Shown: piece by piece, positions 47,385-59,854 of the stretch | Numbering within the stretch: the first letter of the stretch is position 1 | How the letters are laid out: each line of letters opens with the position of its first letter | From: Brachynemurus nebulosus | Taxonomy: Eukaryota > Arthropoda > Insecta > Neuroptera > Myrmeleontidae | Reading direction: 5' to 3' | DNA: 64,000 bases | NCBI GenBank assembly: GCA_035578155.1 | Contig: JAPWDM010000004.1 | Coordinates: 35,834,394 to 35,898,393, forward strand | The notes under the pieces: model-generated | The model's database searches: none | The model's input: the letters and a program-made list of their open reading frames with translations, nothing else | What the model was told of the DNA's origin: nothing | Position numbers and translations under genes: made by a program

Positions 47385-47985
47385 CGTAGAGGGTTGAAAT
47401 TTGGTGTGTTGATAAAGTTCGTACCTAGGTTGTGCTTTTTGGAGGTTTTAATATTTTACCCCCACCCCCCTCATTTTTAAGCTACAGTTTCATGCATTTT
47501 CGACGTTTTCGAAGTTTGTACCACTCGCACAGGTTACCCGAATAAACCTAGAGGGCTGAAATTTTGTATTCGGATTGAGTTAGTATCAAGGGGGTGCCTT
47601 TTGGGGGTCTCGACTTTTAACCCCTACCCCCACCATTTTTATACCCAAAAGAACATGATTTTTCTTGTTTTTTAACAGTTTCGTTCGGGTCAAAATCTCC
47701 CCAAATAAACCTAGAGGGCTGAAATTTGGTGTACAGGTTAAGCTAATAGCCAGACACTGTTTTTTGGAGGTTTCAACTTTTAACCCTTACCCCCACGATT
47801 TTTACGCCAATATTTCCTTAATTTTTTTGCTTGTTTTCTAACATGTCTAGAGACTCCATAAGGAAACCTAGAGGGCTGAAATTTTGTACGTGTATTCAGT
47901 TAGTATCCAGCTAGTACCTTGTAGGGAGTCCGCATCACTTTTCCCCCCACTTCTCCCATTTTTACATCGGAATTGAATGCTATTG
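47385..47985. repeat. ~160-bp tandem array in R1, four units
   Basis: Each unit starts near (C)CTAGAGGGCTGAAATTT(T/G)G: about 47385, 47547, 47710 and 47867, a period of 157-163 bp. Each also carries a TTTTTGGAGG(T)...TTTTAACCCCTACCCCCAC block. Units are diverged (about 70-80% by eye). Confidence 0.85.
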
Positions 47986-48600
47986 TTAAATGTGTTTTAA
48001 AAGCATTATGTTTATTCTAAATACAAGTAGGCGAATAGTAATTTTAAAAAATTTAAAAAAAAGTGAACTTACTTTTATGACAAATGAAATACATACATAT
48101 TAAGTAATTTAAAAATGTTATTAAAGTCACTGTTTATTTATAAATTAGAAATTTTTTTTTTTAGTATTTATAAAATAGAAATTTTGGATTTTTTTGGAAA
48201 GAAAAAAAATCTTTATAAAGGCCTTCCAGTTTACTATTTAAGGTCCTTTTTTAATTTTTAAAACTAAAACATAAAGGCAATTAGCGGATAAACATGGGCA
48301 GGAATGTCCTCGTACGAATTGTGTTGGCTTTTTTTCTGCTACCTGTTTTCGGCACAAAATTGAAATTTACTGAGATACAGCCCTTAAATACTTAAAACCT
48401 TTTTTTAAAGCCTCGATCAGCCGAACACTTATCACCAGTTTTGAAACCAACAAAATGACAATTCGGTTGTAGACTTTCAATCACATTTCGCTTGTAGACA
48501 TTCAATACCGAAGATGAAGGGGAAAATTCGACTACCGTGATGGGGCCCCGCTGCTCACGGCGTTTTATTCTTTAATTATTTTAAATCGATCGTGCAAAAA

Positions 48601-48640
48601 ATATTATACAATATTATACGATATTATACAATATTATACG
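48601..48640. repeat. short tandem: ATATTATACAATATTATACG x2
   Basis: Two exact 20-bp units, each itself a near-duplicate of a 10-mer. Confidence 0.9.
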
Positions 48641-49525
48641 ATGCGTTAAGTGCCTTCACTGATCTCGAAAATTGCAAAAACTCGACCCTGCGAGTCTCAT
48701 TTTCGCAACATTTTCTCGATAAGTAAAAGCAACTTACAGAACTTATATTGTAAAACACTATTTTGACTAATCAAGACTTTTTATTGTTGTTGATCATTTT
48801 ATTGTTTTTGATATTGTGTTTATTTTTATTGGTTTTTTATTAAAAACACATTCACTCATATTAAATTATTTCCGACCTCTAGGGAGAAATTACTGCGTAT
48901 AAGTGCACTGTATAGTCTTAATGAATAAATCACTTTACTTTTACGAAAAATATAACTTTTGTTTATAATTTATGTTTTATAATTTCATGTCTTATATTCT
49001 AAGTATATCATATAGAAAAAGTAGTAAAGATAAGAGTAGTGCGAAGGTTCAATAACAAACATAGAGTATCACCTATTTAAGATAAATTAATTTTTGGAAC
49101 CGGTTAGGTAGCTTTCGAAGTCGCAAGCACTTCTATAAATTGCTTGAGTTGTACATTATCTAAGCTCTAAAGTATAAGCTTTTTTTCGTCAATTACTGTA
49201 CATATTTAAAAGAAATATAATATGATAGAAAATTAAATGATGAAATATTAGACGAGGGGTGAAGTAAAGAAGTGTAAAATATAATGTAAAGTGAATAACA
49301 ACATATACATTACACAACATCAAATATAAGCTCACTTGCTCAATGTACCTATGTGGACGTTTATAATTAATCAAAAATATAGTAAAAATTATTGTAAAAA
49401 TTTCTAGTTCAAAATTATGGCGTACACACATTATATTATGGATACCGAGGCAATCTCTTTAATTTTTTGATAGATGAATGTGACGTCATCCGAACTGATC
49501 TACTGAATGAGATATATGAATATAT
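48641..49525. other. no gene recognised
   Basis: AT-rich. Confidence 0.55.
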
Positions 49526-49781
49526 ACACTGAGAAAAAATTACGGTAATTTTTGCGGAGCTTTCTGGTAACGCGGGCATAAGTGACAGGCAACGGGAAAA
49601 TTACGGAGTTGTATAGGAAAAATTCTTAAGCTTTTCTGTAATTTTTCCTGTACAGCTTAAGAATTTTTTCTATACAGCTCCATAATTTTTCCTATACAAC
49701 TCCGTAATTTTCCCGTTTCCTGTCACTTATGCCCACATTACCAGAAAGCTCCGTAAAAATACCGTAATTCTTTCTCAGTGT
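49526..49781. mobile_element. ACAC-family element E4, 256-bp near-palindrome
   Basis: ACACTGAGAAAAAATTACGG at the left and its inverse at the right. The arms stay complementary almost to the centre (GCATAAGTGACAGG/CCTGTCACTTATGC; TTCTTAAGC/GCTTAAGAA). It is flanked by TATATA. It is the most compact and best-conserved copy of the family, so it defines the ends. Confidence 0.88.
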
Positions 49782-51737
49782 ATATAAACAAAAACTACCA
49801 AAAAAAGAATCAAAATATTGATTTATTTCATTTTATTTTATTTGCGCATTGGAATTTATTAATCAACCTGAAATTTAACGTTAAATAAAACCATCCCTCC
49901 GATATTTGTATGATTGTATTTGTTAACAAATATTCACAAAATAGTTTTGTTCCGTTTTCTTTCTTAATACGTTTATGCACAGATTAGTGTTGATGTTTGG
50001 AAACATTCTGATTCAGTATTTTAATACGATTGTACAAGCGAATTTTGAAGTACAAATTCTTTACCTTCAGTGGTAAATAAATATGTGATGATTGATGAAT
50101 AAATTATCAAGAAGATAATTTATAAAATTTTTATCGGTCAGTATTCCATTTATTCATTAATCTAAAAACAAAATTACCTAGTAAGTCAAATGTGAAATAA
50201 TCTTAAGAATATTTACTCTTTTTGCACACCAATCTCCTTCAATTTAACTTCATCGTTTTTAGTACCTACTAAGCTGCGCTTTCGTTTTCTTTGCTTCATG
50301 CTTGTAATTATTACTTTTTATTAATTTTAATATTAAAAAGGCATAATTTTAAAACCAAACCGTTTATAAATTTTCATAATTTCCAATACTTGTCAGTTGT
50401 ATCTTATGCTCTTTTTTCTGTTTTCTGTTTTCTCTTTCAGTAACTGTATTAAGCTTGAAAAGATTTTTAGAAGGTAATGCACCTCTAGTTAAATGTTTTT
50501 CTACTGAAGTATTTCATAATTTATCTTTTCTTAGTCTGACTCTTCAAACTGATTAGAACAAATTTTTGTTGGCACTAAATTAAAAACGATGTTTTCCCCA
50601 CGTGCTTTTACCCATTTTGCACAAATAATCCCATCAGACCGAAACGCAAAAAAAAAATTATAATTTTCAGATTTTTCCACTATAATTATTTCATATATTT
50701 ACCGCAAATTTAACCATTTTAAATATTTTATAAACTTTTACAATTCAAAAAACTTAAATAATTTAAATTCAAAAAATTTAAACAATATTTGCTTAAGTTA
50801 AATTATTTGTTTTGGTCATAATGACGTCACAAAATGTATCTAATGGCAACTGTAAGCTTCTAATTGCAATATGGCCTTCTATATAATATAATATGTGTAT
50901 GCCGCGGTTAAAAATAATATTTTTTGAAGCAAAATTTTGGTTCCGTGTTTCAATAAATTATGTTTATCTATAGAATCTTCTGTTAGGAAAGTAACAAAGT
51001 AATAAATAATTTGCAATCGAAATTATTTCCTGCATTTCCACCATAATTAAAAATAAAATCGATTCGTCTACAGTCTCTTTCTTGAGATATTCTAAACTGA
51101 ACAAGAAATTATAACCATAGCTAACCTTTAAAATAATTTCAAAGACGTATAGCAGAAGTTATGATTTTTCTAACAATAAATCGTTAAAAATAGAAACATA
51201 CGATTGACGTGTAATTTTCCTGTAACGGACAGCAATCAGTCAATGAAAATAATATTTGATATAATTTGACAAGTCATTCATCTATGTAATTTAATGTTTA
51301 GTCCCGTCAATTCCCCTTCTATACAACAAATCAAAATAACTAATTCCGTATACTAGAAATGAAAATTAATTATTAACGAAAATGTAACAAAAATAAAACT
51401 TGAAAAACTGAGAAAATAAGTAGGAATTTTCACAGTCATAGTACATACGTCCACTGTAGTAAATAAATTTTAATTTTTATTAGGAGATTATACTTTGTTA
51501 ATGTACACGTGATACTATATAGAATTCGCAAATTAAAAAATTGTTCCGAGTTCGCATCTTCATAAGAAATCCTTAGCGCGCATATCCTTTAGGGATTCAG
51601 ATACGAACTTCTAACACGTTCAGTGTCAATATACACGGATCCGTGTATAGTCCCATTTTATACAATTTCTATGTCGGGTATATTGGAATATAGTTATGTC
51701 GGGTATATTGCAATATAGTTGTGAGTCGGTTCTTAAG
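49782..51737. other. no gene recognised
   Basis: AT-rich. Confidence 0.55.
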
Positions 51738-52389
51738 CGTTGTTCACACCTAAGTAAGTAGATTAGTAGATTAGTAGTTAGTAGTTGGTAGAACAACTTA
51801 GTAACTTTGTAAAACAACTTAGTAGTAAGTGGAACAGGAAAAATATATAACAATAGGTATTCGTTCGTGTAAAGTAGTAAAAATAATTGCCTGCCATAAA
51901 CGTTTGTGTAATTGTATTAATTATACTATAGTGTATACATAATTATATGTATATTCTTAGGTCAAAAATAAACAAGTCAAGTACGTTTCCAAATACGTTT
52001 TTGATAGTTACATATTATAGTATACACATAGCAAAAAATATTCCGAAATTTTACAAATTTTTCGTTGTAAATTTAACGTAAGTTTTTAAAGAAATAAATA
52101 AATGAAGAAATATAAAAAATAAAAATATTCATAGTAAATTAATTGTTTAAAAATCAATCACTTACTTTTTTTTAACAGTGTATGTTTTTTCTTTTCTTAT
52201 TGAAATTTAATGTAAGAGTTTCGTTTATTGGAGGCAATATGTTATTTTAACTACTTTACACCAACGAATACCTATTGTTATATTTTTTTCCTGTTCCACT
52301 TACTACTAAGTTGTTTTACTAAGTTACTAAGTTGTTCAACTAACTACTAACTACTAACTACTAATCTACTTACTTAGGTGTGAACAACG
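51738..52389. mobile_element. 652-bp element with ~150-bp terminal inverted repeats
   Basis: CGTTGTTCACACCTAAGTAA at the left is inverted at 52389. Similarity runs inward through TAGTAGTTAGTAGTTGGTAG-like short repeats, CTTAGTAGTAAGTGGAACAGG and AACAATAGGTATTCGT. The GTTGTTCACAC-type end resembles PIF/Harbinger MITEs, but the TSD could not be fixed. Confidence 0.8.
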
Positions 52390-52919
52390 TATTACAGAAG
52401 TGTGTTACACCAAGGGGTCAAACTAGATTGTCTATGTCTCTGTTCCACTTGTAATGAGTTTGTGACGTAAATCTCCCCACTCTAGTGGTGTAGATACACA
52501 CTGTTTGCAGTGGTATTGGTTTAATGGTTGCGTCTGTGTGCGTATTTACACATACTACTACACCAAACGTATTACCAGAGAGAGAAATGTGTGCTGCTCA
52601 ACTAACAATGGCTAACAATGTAATATAATGGACTGTGTGTTCGGTGACGGACAGCGACTGACTACATGACTTAGCTGTGACAGGCCTACAAATGACTCCA
52701 AGCGAATTACACTTTTTTGATGTTAGTTGGCTTCTAGTGTTCTATGTGTTACACAAAGTGCACTTTAATACGTACGTCCATATATTCAATGGACCTGTTC
52801 AAGTTTCACAATATATGTTTTTATGTTGCCAAATGTTTTGTTAACTTGGACTAAGCTCAGTGAGTAATGCGCTTAGTATCTGTGGACTTCGAATTCGAAT
52901 CGAAATTTTACAATTACTA
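52390..52919. other. no gene recognised
   Basis: Moderately GC-richer than average, with no domain or frame. Confidence 0.5.
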
Positions 52920-52927
52920 ATACTGGG

Positions 52928-53004
52928 CATGTGACGTTTTTTTTCTGCAGGGGCGCCATTCTTCAACACTGCCCCGGGCGCCACTTCGGCTAGGTCCGGC
53001 CCTG
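52928..53004. mobile_element. 77-bp hAT-like relic with perfect 8-bp TSD
   Basis: ATACTGGG is duplicated at 52920-52927 and 53005-53012. The right end GGTCCGGCCCTG reads outward as CAGGGCCGGACC, the common CAGGGCCGG hAT terminus. The left terminus does not match, so it is a severely shortened copy. Confidence 0.5.
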
Positions 53005-53012
53005 ATACTGGG

Positions 53013-53369
53013 ATGACACTGACATCCAGTTAACATTCAACAATTAGTACTGAATATACTAAATAGGTAGGTACTGTATCACAGAAAGTAATACAATTTT
53101 CAAAAAATTTTCAACTTTTGAAATTTTTTTTTGTAGTCAAGTAAAGAAACTGTTGATTTTTTCCATTTTTTTTAAAGAAAGGAAAGGTATTTGAAGTATG
53201 AGTATATAAGAAATTATTTTAGGTCGAAGAAAAAATTTTGGCCAGAATGATCATCAGTGAGTTCCAACAATTAAAATCTAAAAATTTCTGTGAGAAATAT
53301 ATTTTGGCATTAAAATGGCCACATTTATCTTCTGATCGAATTTATCAATGATTTTTTTTTTGGCCAGAG
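53013..53369. other. no gene recognised
   Basis: AT-rich. Confidence 0.55.
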
Positions 53370-53960
53370 CAGTATTTTTCAACCTGTGGGTCGCGATCCC
53401 CTGGGGGGTCGCGAAGCCTTTTTAAGGCGGTTGCAGTTACTTTAAAAATAAAACCACTCTAGTTCAATATATAATTCATAAAGAAAAGGTTAATTAAAGG
53501 TTACATTAATAATGTGATAGTTTCATATTTTCGCGTAATAAAGTTTCAAAACTGGGGCTTATTTTCAATAATAGTAAATCCGAATTTTAAATAATTGTCG
53601 TTATAAAGACAAATAATTACAACGAGCACCGAATTTTGAATATTTGACGATAAAAGACAGTGAGCAACGACTAAACAAACAACAATGCAATTTAATGAAT
53701 TTAAACAGTAACGCGAGTTCACAAGTCAAAGAATTCAAATGGATTACGCTTGGAAGTGTTAGACGACGACGACCGTCGCGCGTAAGCGTGTCACTTTTTA
53801 CACCACGCGCGCGTTTAGAGGCTAGAATAAGTCGTCAACTTCAATGTCGATATAAAAATATGGCTGTTTCAAGTCCTTAATTACGTATTTAATAAATATC
53901 TAACTATGAAAATAATCAATACTGATGAACGGATTCGATATTTATAACATAATAAAATAA

Positions 53961-54444
53961 GGCCGGTCGCACACTGGATAAGATTACGTACGCAATTAAT
54001 ACGTATACATACGAGTACGTACGATCGTTTGTGACAGATGATGTATTATGGGAGCTCGCACACTGTATACGATTTAGTCGTATGTATACGTACGTACAGT
54101 TACGACATCCGACACAATTCAGTTTTGTTTGAATTTATTTACGTTTACGTACGATTAAATTACCTCAAATCTGTCATTACATGCTGAAATTCACCAAATT
54201 CATCCCTTTTTGCATATAATTCACTTACCCACTCGGTTCTACGATAACGACGACGGCATAGTTTATGTGTTAGAAGATAATTTTGCTAAAGGATATAGAT
54301 TCATGTCGAATGAATGTTATTAGAGAACTGCCAATAATTAACTGATAGTGTCGGACAAACACGTAACCAGTGTGAGAGCTCAATTCGTACGACAAGAGTC
54401 GTACAGATACGTACGTAAAAATCGTATCCAATGTGCGACTAGCC
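53961..54444. mobile_element. PIF/Harbinger-type MITE with TAA duplication
   Basis: The left end GGCCGGTCGCACACTGGATA and the inverse of GGCTAGTCGCACATTGGATA at the right are flanked by TAA (53958-53960 and 54445-54447). The 3-bp TWA target and GG...CC ends suit PIF/Harbinger. The interior has many TACGTACG and ACGTAC motifs. Confidence 0.8.
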
Positions 54445-54452
54445 TAAGAGTA

Positions 54453-54677
54453 AAGGTCCATTCATATCTACAGACACTGAACGTCACAAACACGTATCGT
54501 GGCAGACACGACAAATATTGTTTAATGCTTTTTTATTGGTGTATTCATATATACTGCACAGACATGGATTGTCTGTATGTATGAATGTCTTCACAAGAAA
54601 AGCATTAAACAATATTTTTCGTGTCTGCCACGATACGTGTCTGTGACGTTTAGTGTCTGTAGATATGAATGGACCTT
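54453..54677. mobile_element. 225-bp palindromic MITE, 4-bp AGTA duplication
   Basis: Arms of about 80 bp (AAGGTCCATTCATATCTACA at the left) are almost perfectly inverted at the right. AGTA lies on both flanks (54449-54452 and 54678-54681). Confidence 0.88.
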
Positions 54678-54737
54678 AGTAATGGAGGGTAGGGGGTCGC
54701 GAAATATTGGTCGCGAAAAAAAGGTTGAAAAACACTG

Positions 54738-55343
54738 GCTTAGAGCACAGAAAATCTTTATTCCCCCCCCCCTCCCTTTTCCCTTTTTTTCTGTTGAATT
54801 GTGACCGTGTCCATGCCATGTATTGATCCACAATAATTTGTTAACCAACAAGCGATACAAATAATTCAAATGTTTAAATATAAATATATTGACTATAACA
54901 AAATATACATTTTGTTTAAACAATATATTATAACAAAATATCAAATAATATCTCTCGCCATACAGACCAATGCTATGTGCAAAATTATACAATAAACAAA
55001 TATGGATTTTGAAACAAAATGTTATAAAGTTAGATTTTAACTGTTTTAAATATTGCTATTATTAACCAGTTATGCTAAAATTATTACCTATAATTGTGCA
55101 GTTCGTTACAGACTCACACAGATACTGAATATATACGAAATGTATTTATGTTGGTACAGTAGTTGGAAAAAAAATTTTGAGTGAGCTTTTGAACACACGG
55201 CCGAAATAAAAATTTCTGTGGTGATCTCATAACCAATTCGAAGTAACATAAATATATTCCATAGATAGTACTTTATTGAACGAGTGGCCGTTCAAGATTA
55301 AATATTATCAGGTTATGACCAGAATTTATAAGAAGTCAAAGTA
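54738..55343. other. no gene recognised
   Basis: AT-rich, with a C-run at about 54765-54775. Confidence 0.55.
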
Positions 55344-55579
55344 CATAGGAAACTCCCATTACGCAATCCACTGGAACCGAATTGCTAAATGAAAAAGTCA
55401 AACATCACGGACGTTAATGTTTCTGATTTATATATTTGTATGATTTACTGTTACAAACTATTACTTAGAAACTAACACATTTAAACATATTTGCTTTAAA
55501 ACACGGAGGGGTGCCAGTATACACATCTTGTGTGCAACGAAATTGCTAAATAGGATATGGGATATGGGAGTCTCCTATG
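55344..55579. mobile_element. 236-bp TA-flanked MITE
   Basis: CATAGGAAACTCCCAT at the left and the inverse of CATAGGAGACTCCCAT at the right differ by one base. TA on each flank. Further inverted AATTGCTAAAT blocks inside. Confidence 0.65.
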
Positions 55580-57080
55580 TATATCTCAATTTAGTAGCTC
55601 AACTAAAGTATCCATAAATAATTTTTTCACCATTTTTAAGGATAATTAATTTTGGTTGGATTTGGAATAATACAAATACAAATATTTTATATGAATTGAA
55701 TGTATATTAAACATACTAAGTGTGATTGTTTCTAAAATTTATTTTGATTTATTTTGGTTTCTATAGAATTTGTTGAATTTTAGTAGTCTGACGAGCAGGG
55801 CAGAGATTAATTGATAGCTAATAATAATGAAAATAAAATTAAGTTACTTTCGTTTAGTTTTCAATGAATCGAATTATTTATTTAATCGTCAGAATTTTTT
55901 CAATACGTAAAATGTATACTATATATTTATTATCATTAAATAAAGATGCAGTAAGATTTCTTGGTAGGGACATGCTGCTGCACCCCTAATATACCGAAAT
56001 AAAACTAAATTTAAATAATGCAGGGTATGACATCAAGAATATTATTGTATGAAATAATACGACATCAAGTATACGTTAGATAAATTAAACAAATTTGTCA
56101 ATATTATTACATATCTATTGAGTTTGAATTTGTTTATTAAGTAAATACTTAGTTCATTATCCTATTCACACTAGTATACATTATTTGACTTAAACACTTG
56201 TTGATTTGGACTATTCTATAAATTCCTCTTATTTAAAAGCAGTATAAAAACTATCTTTGCTTCGTAGGAACTAGTAACATTTCCTTCCTTTTATGAAGTA
56301 CTAATATATATACTTCAACTCCAAAATTACAAAAGAAACATTTTTTTTACCTAAAGGAATTGGTTTATGTAAATTTAGTCATTCCTTTTGCCTTTCAAGT
56401 TTTTAGTAAAACAGTTCATACACTTATTTTATTAAATACACTTACATACTTTGTAGATGATATTTTCTCTCATGAGAAACGGCTTGCTTAGCAGTTTTAA
56501 ACTAGTTGTGCACATAATTATCACGACAACTGTACAATTTTATTATCGATATCCGGAATAATTAACAATAGTTAATTTATATCTATTTTGTTTTTGTAAC
56601 TGCGTACAATAAAATATTGATATTTCATATTTAAATTTCTATTTGTGGCATATTTGTGAAAATTTTCGTTTTTAGAATTTACATTTCAATTCGAAATGAA
56701 CTACTAGTGATAACAACACTAATATGTCCCCGTATACATATAGTTTATATATAGACGTAATATATAAATATATATGAAAAATCTGCATTTAATTCTCAGA
56801 CTACAAATTTAAAGCTTTTAAATGCATAAAAATTTGTAAATGTTTTCATTTGAACATTTGTGGATATTAGTTTTGAAAATTTTCTGGAATCGACAGAAAA
56901 TTAAATACTTTCTAATAAATTTTGATATTATTGTTTATATAATTCTGGTATTATTAATCAAATAGTCCTGAAAATAATTACTGATAGGATCAGTCTCGTA
57001 ATAGGTTTATTCATTACGGTAGTAACCAATGACGTATATGGACTAATCATTTTGTTAGGTGATCTGAAGCCAAACGCTGG
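55580..57080. other. no gene recognised
   Basis: Very AT-rich. Confidence 0.55.
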
Positions 57081-57185
57081 TGTTCCTCCTGTCATTGTTT
57101 AATTGTGTGTGTGCGTCACGTGGGATGTTTGAAAAGTTGTAAAATTAAAATTGACTAGGTACAACGTTTTCCATTGGAAACCAAA

Positions 57186-57269
57186 ATGGTTAATTGTTGT
57201 GTTTTATTGTGCAAAAGCGACAATAGAGTAAAAACAGAAGGAATAAACCCAATTACGTTTCATAAATAA
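57186..57269 (+). CDS. THAP-type zinc-finger N-terminal exon, truncated (27 aa)
   Basis: A 27-residue frame beginning MVNCCVLLCKSDNRVKTEGI and ending NPITFHK-stop. The M-V-N-C-C-V-x-x-C start and I-x-F-H-K close are the first half of the THAP C2CH module (typical form CCVPGC...ISFHRFP). The start codon context CCAAAATGG is strong, and the 100 bp upstream (57080-57185) is GC-richer with a CACGTG box. The frame ends at a TAA where a THAP protein would continue (FP.D), followed at once by GTAG, so it is either a truncated relic or an exon with a damaged donor. THAP domains occur in P-element-type transposases and in host regulators. Which applies is unknown. Confidence 0.55.
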   Translation: MVNCCVLLCKSDNRVKTEGINPITFHK

Positions 57270-59113
57270 GTAGAAATCATGTTTTAAAAATTAAATATGG
57301 GTATCCGCCATTTTATAATGTTATACACATGGGTGTCTAAACAAAATTTGTTTATGTATATATTTTTTATGTATTAATCCTACTTTTTATAGTGACGTTG
57401 GCATTTGATAAAAAATAGTATTGGGATTTTTTATTCCTTTTTAAATTTTGAATTGATTAGGATAAAAAAAAAGCTACTAGAACGTTCCTGGTCACTTTTT
57501 GTTAAAAATTAGGATTAAGTCCCCCGTATATTTGATTTTATTAGATAATTACAGTATTAATATTTCAATAGAAAAATTATATCTCTTAAATTAATTGTGA
57601 AAATAATATTTGAAAATAAAATCAAGGGATGCTACTACCCAGCCTTAGTATTATTGGCTAAAAATGAGCCACAGCAAATAAAAATATCCGGAAATGATTT
57701 TATTTGATTCGTGAGCTCATGCTAGAATCTGGCTACTGATCCAATAAAACGTTACCTCTAGGGAGTGTTATATAAATAGCTATTTAAAATTAGTATACCT
57801 ACCACATACCTGTCTAGTTCTAAAAATTTGAGGAATCTCTACTATAAATGAATACCTTCATAGCTTGACCGATCTGAAACTTTCCAGCATCCCCACCATC
57901 ACAAATATTTTATGTTTGTGACAAAAATTATAAAGTTAGCTCCTTAAGAAAAAATGTGTTCACTTTTCACCGGTACAGAATGAAATGCGTTTCCCTAGTG
58001 ATTGAAATAATTGAACAGCAACACTTCTCATTGGACTATTCTGATTTTCTTAATATAAATATTTTATTGTAAATATTTGTTTTACATATCGTCAAACTAC
58101 CTAATTTTTTCTGCTGAAAGTAACTATATCAAACCCCATTTTTTAGTGACAGGACATTTCTAACAGATAGGTGGTTTTATACAATTTTTTTTTCGGCATT
58201 AGCCGCGGCGATTTCTATAAATTGCATTCGTTAAAAACTGTAACATAGGGGAAAGTGGGGTAAGACGGGACAGGAATGTAAGAGAGAATACCCACATTAT
58301 CACACCACCCGAATGCACCAATTGCAAGCAAGTATTTACGTTTCGTCTGTCCTTTCAATTAGAATGAATTTCTAGGAGTATTTTATTTCTTTATGTATCT
58401 TTTAAGATTAAAGAGTATTTCATTTCAATTGCAGATTGTTGGGGTGGGAGACGCAAGAATGGAGCGTACGTTTCAACTGAATCCCATATTATTTCTCACA
58501 TAATATCAACTTGACTGAATTTCAATTGATTACTTTTTAGTTATTTATTTATTAAAGCAATGCATTTTTGGTACATAACGGTTAAAAATTACGTATGTGA
58601 TGTCTTGTTCGGTTTGATACCCCATCTTGCCCTACCTATGGAGCAAGATAAGGAAGAATGCAATTCTTTATATGTATAATAATAAAAGGGTTTAAAGTCC
58701 GTTTTCCAACAACAGTCTGTAACGGACGACATCCACATCATTATATTTCTAACTTCATTTATTCAATAGCATATTACAATTTATATTTCGTTATGATGTG
58801 GATGGAGAACAAGGGAAGTGGTATGAGAGCTAGGATTTCGTAGGTATACGTCTGCAACCGCCTCCTTAAAGAACTATTCTGATAATTATTTAGAACTATG
58901 AAGGAAAACTTTCACGAGCATAGCCGGTCGTGAGATAAATTAAGGGAAGTGATCACGATTTGGTTACATTAAGACGCCAGACCAGAATTATGTCCCTGAC
59001 CTACTCTAATCTATTCATAAAATATATAGGTAAATACAAATTTTATATTTATATGTTTTATAAAATTGTGAAACATTTTTTCTTTTTATTTAATTTGGAA
59101 GAAATAATTCTTA

Positions 59114-59116
<3 letters not shown>
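57270..59116. other. no gene recognised
   Basis: A possible old inverted-end piece lies at about 58248-58640 (GGGGAAAGTGGGGTAAGACG and a CCCCATCTTGCCCTACC counterpart), too diverged to bound. Confidence 0.45.

Positions 59117-59182
<66 letters not shown>
59117..59182. repeat. (TA)n microsatellite
   Basis: About 33 TA units. Confidence 0.97.
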
Positions 59183-59183
<1 letters not shown>

Positions 59184-59854
59184 AAAGTCCTTCTGCTCCA
59201 AATCTGAGTCTCAAAAACTTCAAAGCCTAATCAAGGCTTAACTACGCCATTTTACTCCACCCACCTAGTAAGTAAAGAATACTAATACCTAATTTGGAAA
59301 AAATCGAAGGAAGAAAATTTATATAATCACTGTCACTAAAAATAGTGTTGCAGATTCATAAAGTTTTATTTGACGTAAAATGTGGTTTAGTCAAAATTAC
59401 CTTTAATAGGTAAAATTAGGTGATTTGGCAGTACCTAAAATAATTGTTATAAAATATTAAAATGTTATTTATTATTTGTTTAAATTTCAAAATAGTAACA
59501 CATCAAAAATTTCTTCTTTTCCCATTATAACATTTACTCGTACATTAATATCTAATTATCAATAATTATGCAGTCATTATCATAGAACGGTCGCACAAAC
59601 AATATATGCAAAAATTACCAATAGGAAACGAACGTACTGGTACGACCAACCAGTATTAGTAAAATATAATCGCCGAAAATATAGTGGCATAATTTTGATT
59701 GTGTATGGTGATTACAACATAATATATTTAATTTCAACAAAAATCGTTTGAGAGAATGATTGCAAACTATCAGATCATATACTACGCTATGTATACAGTG
59801 AATCCGATATAAAAGTAGAATTCATGGGAACCTCATAAACGAGATACAAGTTTA
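59183..59854. other. no gene recognised
   Basis: AT-rich. At about 59801-59820 a CAGTGAATCCGATATAAAAG piece resembles a lone pogo-type end. Confidence 0.45.

Larger units (their letters stand above)
46841..48566. repeat. dispersed repeat R1, long copy
   Basis: The ends match 6308-6676. In addition there is a long internal region with (TA)n (46971-47062), a GC-richer section and a ~160-bp tandem array. No coding frame survives that I recognise. This is the fuller copy of the family. Confidence 0.85.
53370..54737. mobile_element. hAT-like element, related to 18715-19466, carrying two nested MITEs
   Basis: The ends CAGTATTTTTCAACC and GGTTGAAAAACACTG are the same as in 18715-19466. GGGTCGCGA blocks lie inside both ends. 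It is interrupted by 53961-54444 and 54453-54677. The flanks GGCCAGAG and GCTTAGAG agree at 5 of 8 bases, so the TSD is decayed. Confidence 0.8.

Noticed and set aside
53644..53880. 78-aa frame with an R-rich segment
   Set aside because: Lies in the hAT-like terminal region rich in CGCG; the Arg run follows from composition.
54348..54992. Frames over the two nested MITEs
   Set aside because: They run through palindromes, and the two strands give matching peptides because of the inverted repeat.
58248..58640. TIR element with GGGGAAAGTGGGGTAAGACG end
   Set aside because: The counterpart is too diverged to set ends or a TSD.
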